A stretch of 64,000 nucleotides of DNA from the NCBI GenBank assembly GCA_013327885.1, contig JABUMY010000002.1:1-64000 (forward strand). The letters run 5' to 3'. The notes below the pieces were generated by a model. The model saw nothing but the letters and a program-made list of their open reading frames with translations, was not told the DNA's origin and ran no database searches. Made by a program: the position numbers and the translations under genes. Below, piece by piece: positions 63,670-64,000 of this stretch. The first letter of the stretch is position 1. Each line of letters begins with the position of its first letter. This stretch comes from Flavisolibacter longurius. GTDB lineage: Bacteria > Bacteroidota > Bacteroidia > Chitinophagales > Chitinophagaceae.

Positions 63670-64000
63670 ATGCTTCCAAAATACAAACGCATTCTGCTGA
63701 AACTTTCCGGTGAGTCCCTGATGGGTGATAAAAGTTTCGGATTCGACACCGCTGTTATCAATCAATATGCCCAGGACATCAAGTCCATTATCGAGCTGGG
63801 TGTGCAGGTAGCCATCGTTATTGGCGGTGGTAATATCTACCGCGGCATGAACGAGGCTGAAACCGGTATTGAACGGGCCCACGGCGATTATATGGGCATG
63901 CTGGCCACCGTTATCAACGGCATGGCCCTGCAGGCCGGACTGGAAAAGTTTGGCGTATACACCCGCTTGCAAAGCGCCATTAAAATGGAGCAGATCGCAG
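63670..64000 (+). CDS. pyrH: UMP kinase, 5' part (cut by window end)
   Basis: Only the first 110 codons are in the window. MLPKYKRILLKLSGESLMGD is the start of bacterial UMP kinases, and IVIGGGNIYRGM is the conserved nucleotide-binding segment. The enzyme makes UDP from UMP and ATP for pyrimidine synthesis in the cytoplasm. The ATG at 63670 fits the family start. The gene runs off the right edge. Confidence 0.95.
   Translation, partial: MLPKYKRILLKLSGESLMGDKSFGFDTAVINQYAQDIKSIIELGVQVAIVIGGGNIYRGMNEAETGIERAHGDYMGMLATVINGMALQAGLEKFGVYTRLQSAIKMEQIA

Overview
The window looks like a chromosomal segment of a Bacteroidota bacterium, most likely of the family Chitinophagaceae. The signs are a SusC/SusD pair, several large secreted proteins with Bacteroidota-style C-terminal sorting domains (type IX secretion), a LytTR/LytS two-component pair, a propeller-type sensor kinase, a tricorn-like S41 protease, many lipoproteins and a moderately GC-rich backbone. 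No replication origin, rRNA, CRISPR array or intact prophage is visible. All calls come from reading the sequence and recalled family knowledge; no database was searched.

Layout. 0.2-2.5 kb: an orphan CHASE/PAS histidine kinase. 2.6-6.0 kb: a visibly AT-richer island with three minus-strand genes (a large P-loop ATPase with a zinc ribbon, a small P-loop NTPase, and a membrane-anchored TPR-like protein). This is the best candidate for an uncharacterised, possibly defence-related system. 6.3-8.4 kb: small housekeeping-like genes (DinB, an HMA-like small protein, DUF4342, a PhyH dioxygenase). 8.4-9.95 kb: a gene-free stretch full of short hairpins. 9.96-14.6 kb: a UvrD-like helicase, a CRTAC1/FG-GAP lipoprotein and a small secreted protein. 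14.6-16.9 kb: another gene-poor, repeat-rich region. 16.9-22.8 kb: a SusC-SusD-endonuclease/phosphatase operon ended by a terminator. 23.1-33.4 kb: a tricorn-like protease, a two-component system with a propeller sensor, and an ELWxxDGT-repeat secreted protein. 33.5-39.6 kb: small exported proteins, an ECF sigma factor with a membrane partner, an asymmetric twin ABC ATPase and YwbE. 39.7-46 kb: small secreted proteins, an IS982-type transposase relic, and a LytTR/LytS pair divergent from a SusA-like amylase. 46-57.8 kb: surface proteins, a VIT1-type transporter, an M24 peptidase, two REP-associated transposase loci (one broken, one intact), a GH127 glycosidase and a BNR/sialidase-like protein. 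57.9-64 kb: a large lipoprotein, a DUF4407 protein, tRNA-Arg(CCU), a TPR membrane protein, an SRPBCC protein and the start of pyrH, cut by the window edge.

Themes. Much of the window concerns the cell surface and glycan uptake: SusCD, the amylase, GH127, the BNR protein and the secreted repeat proteins, with three sensory kinases among them. The intergenic regions carry several families of short palindromic repeats, and the transposase likely to mobilise one of them is present in intact, broken and tail-only forms.
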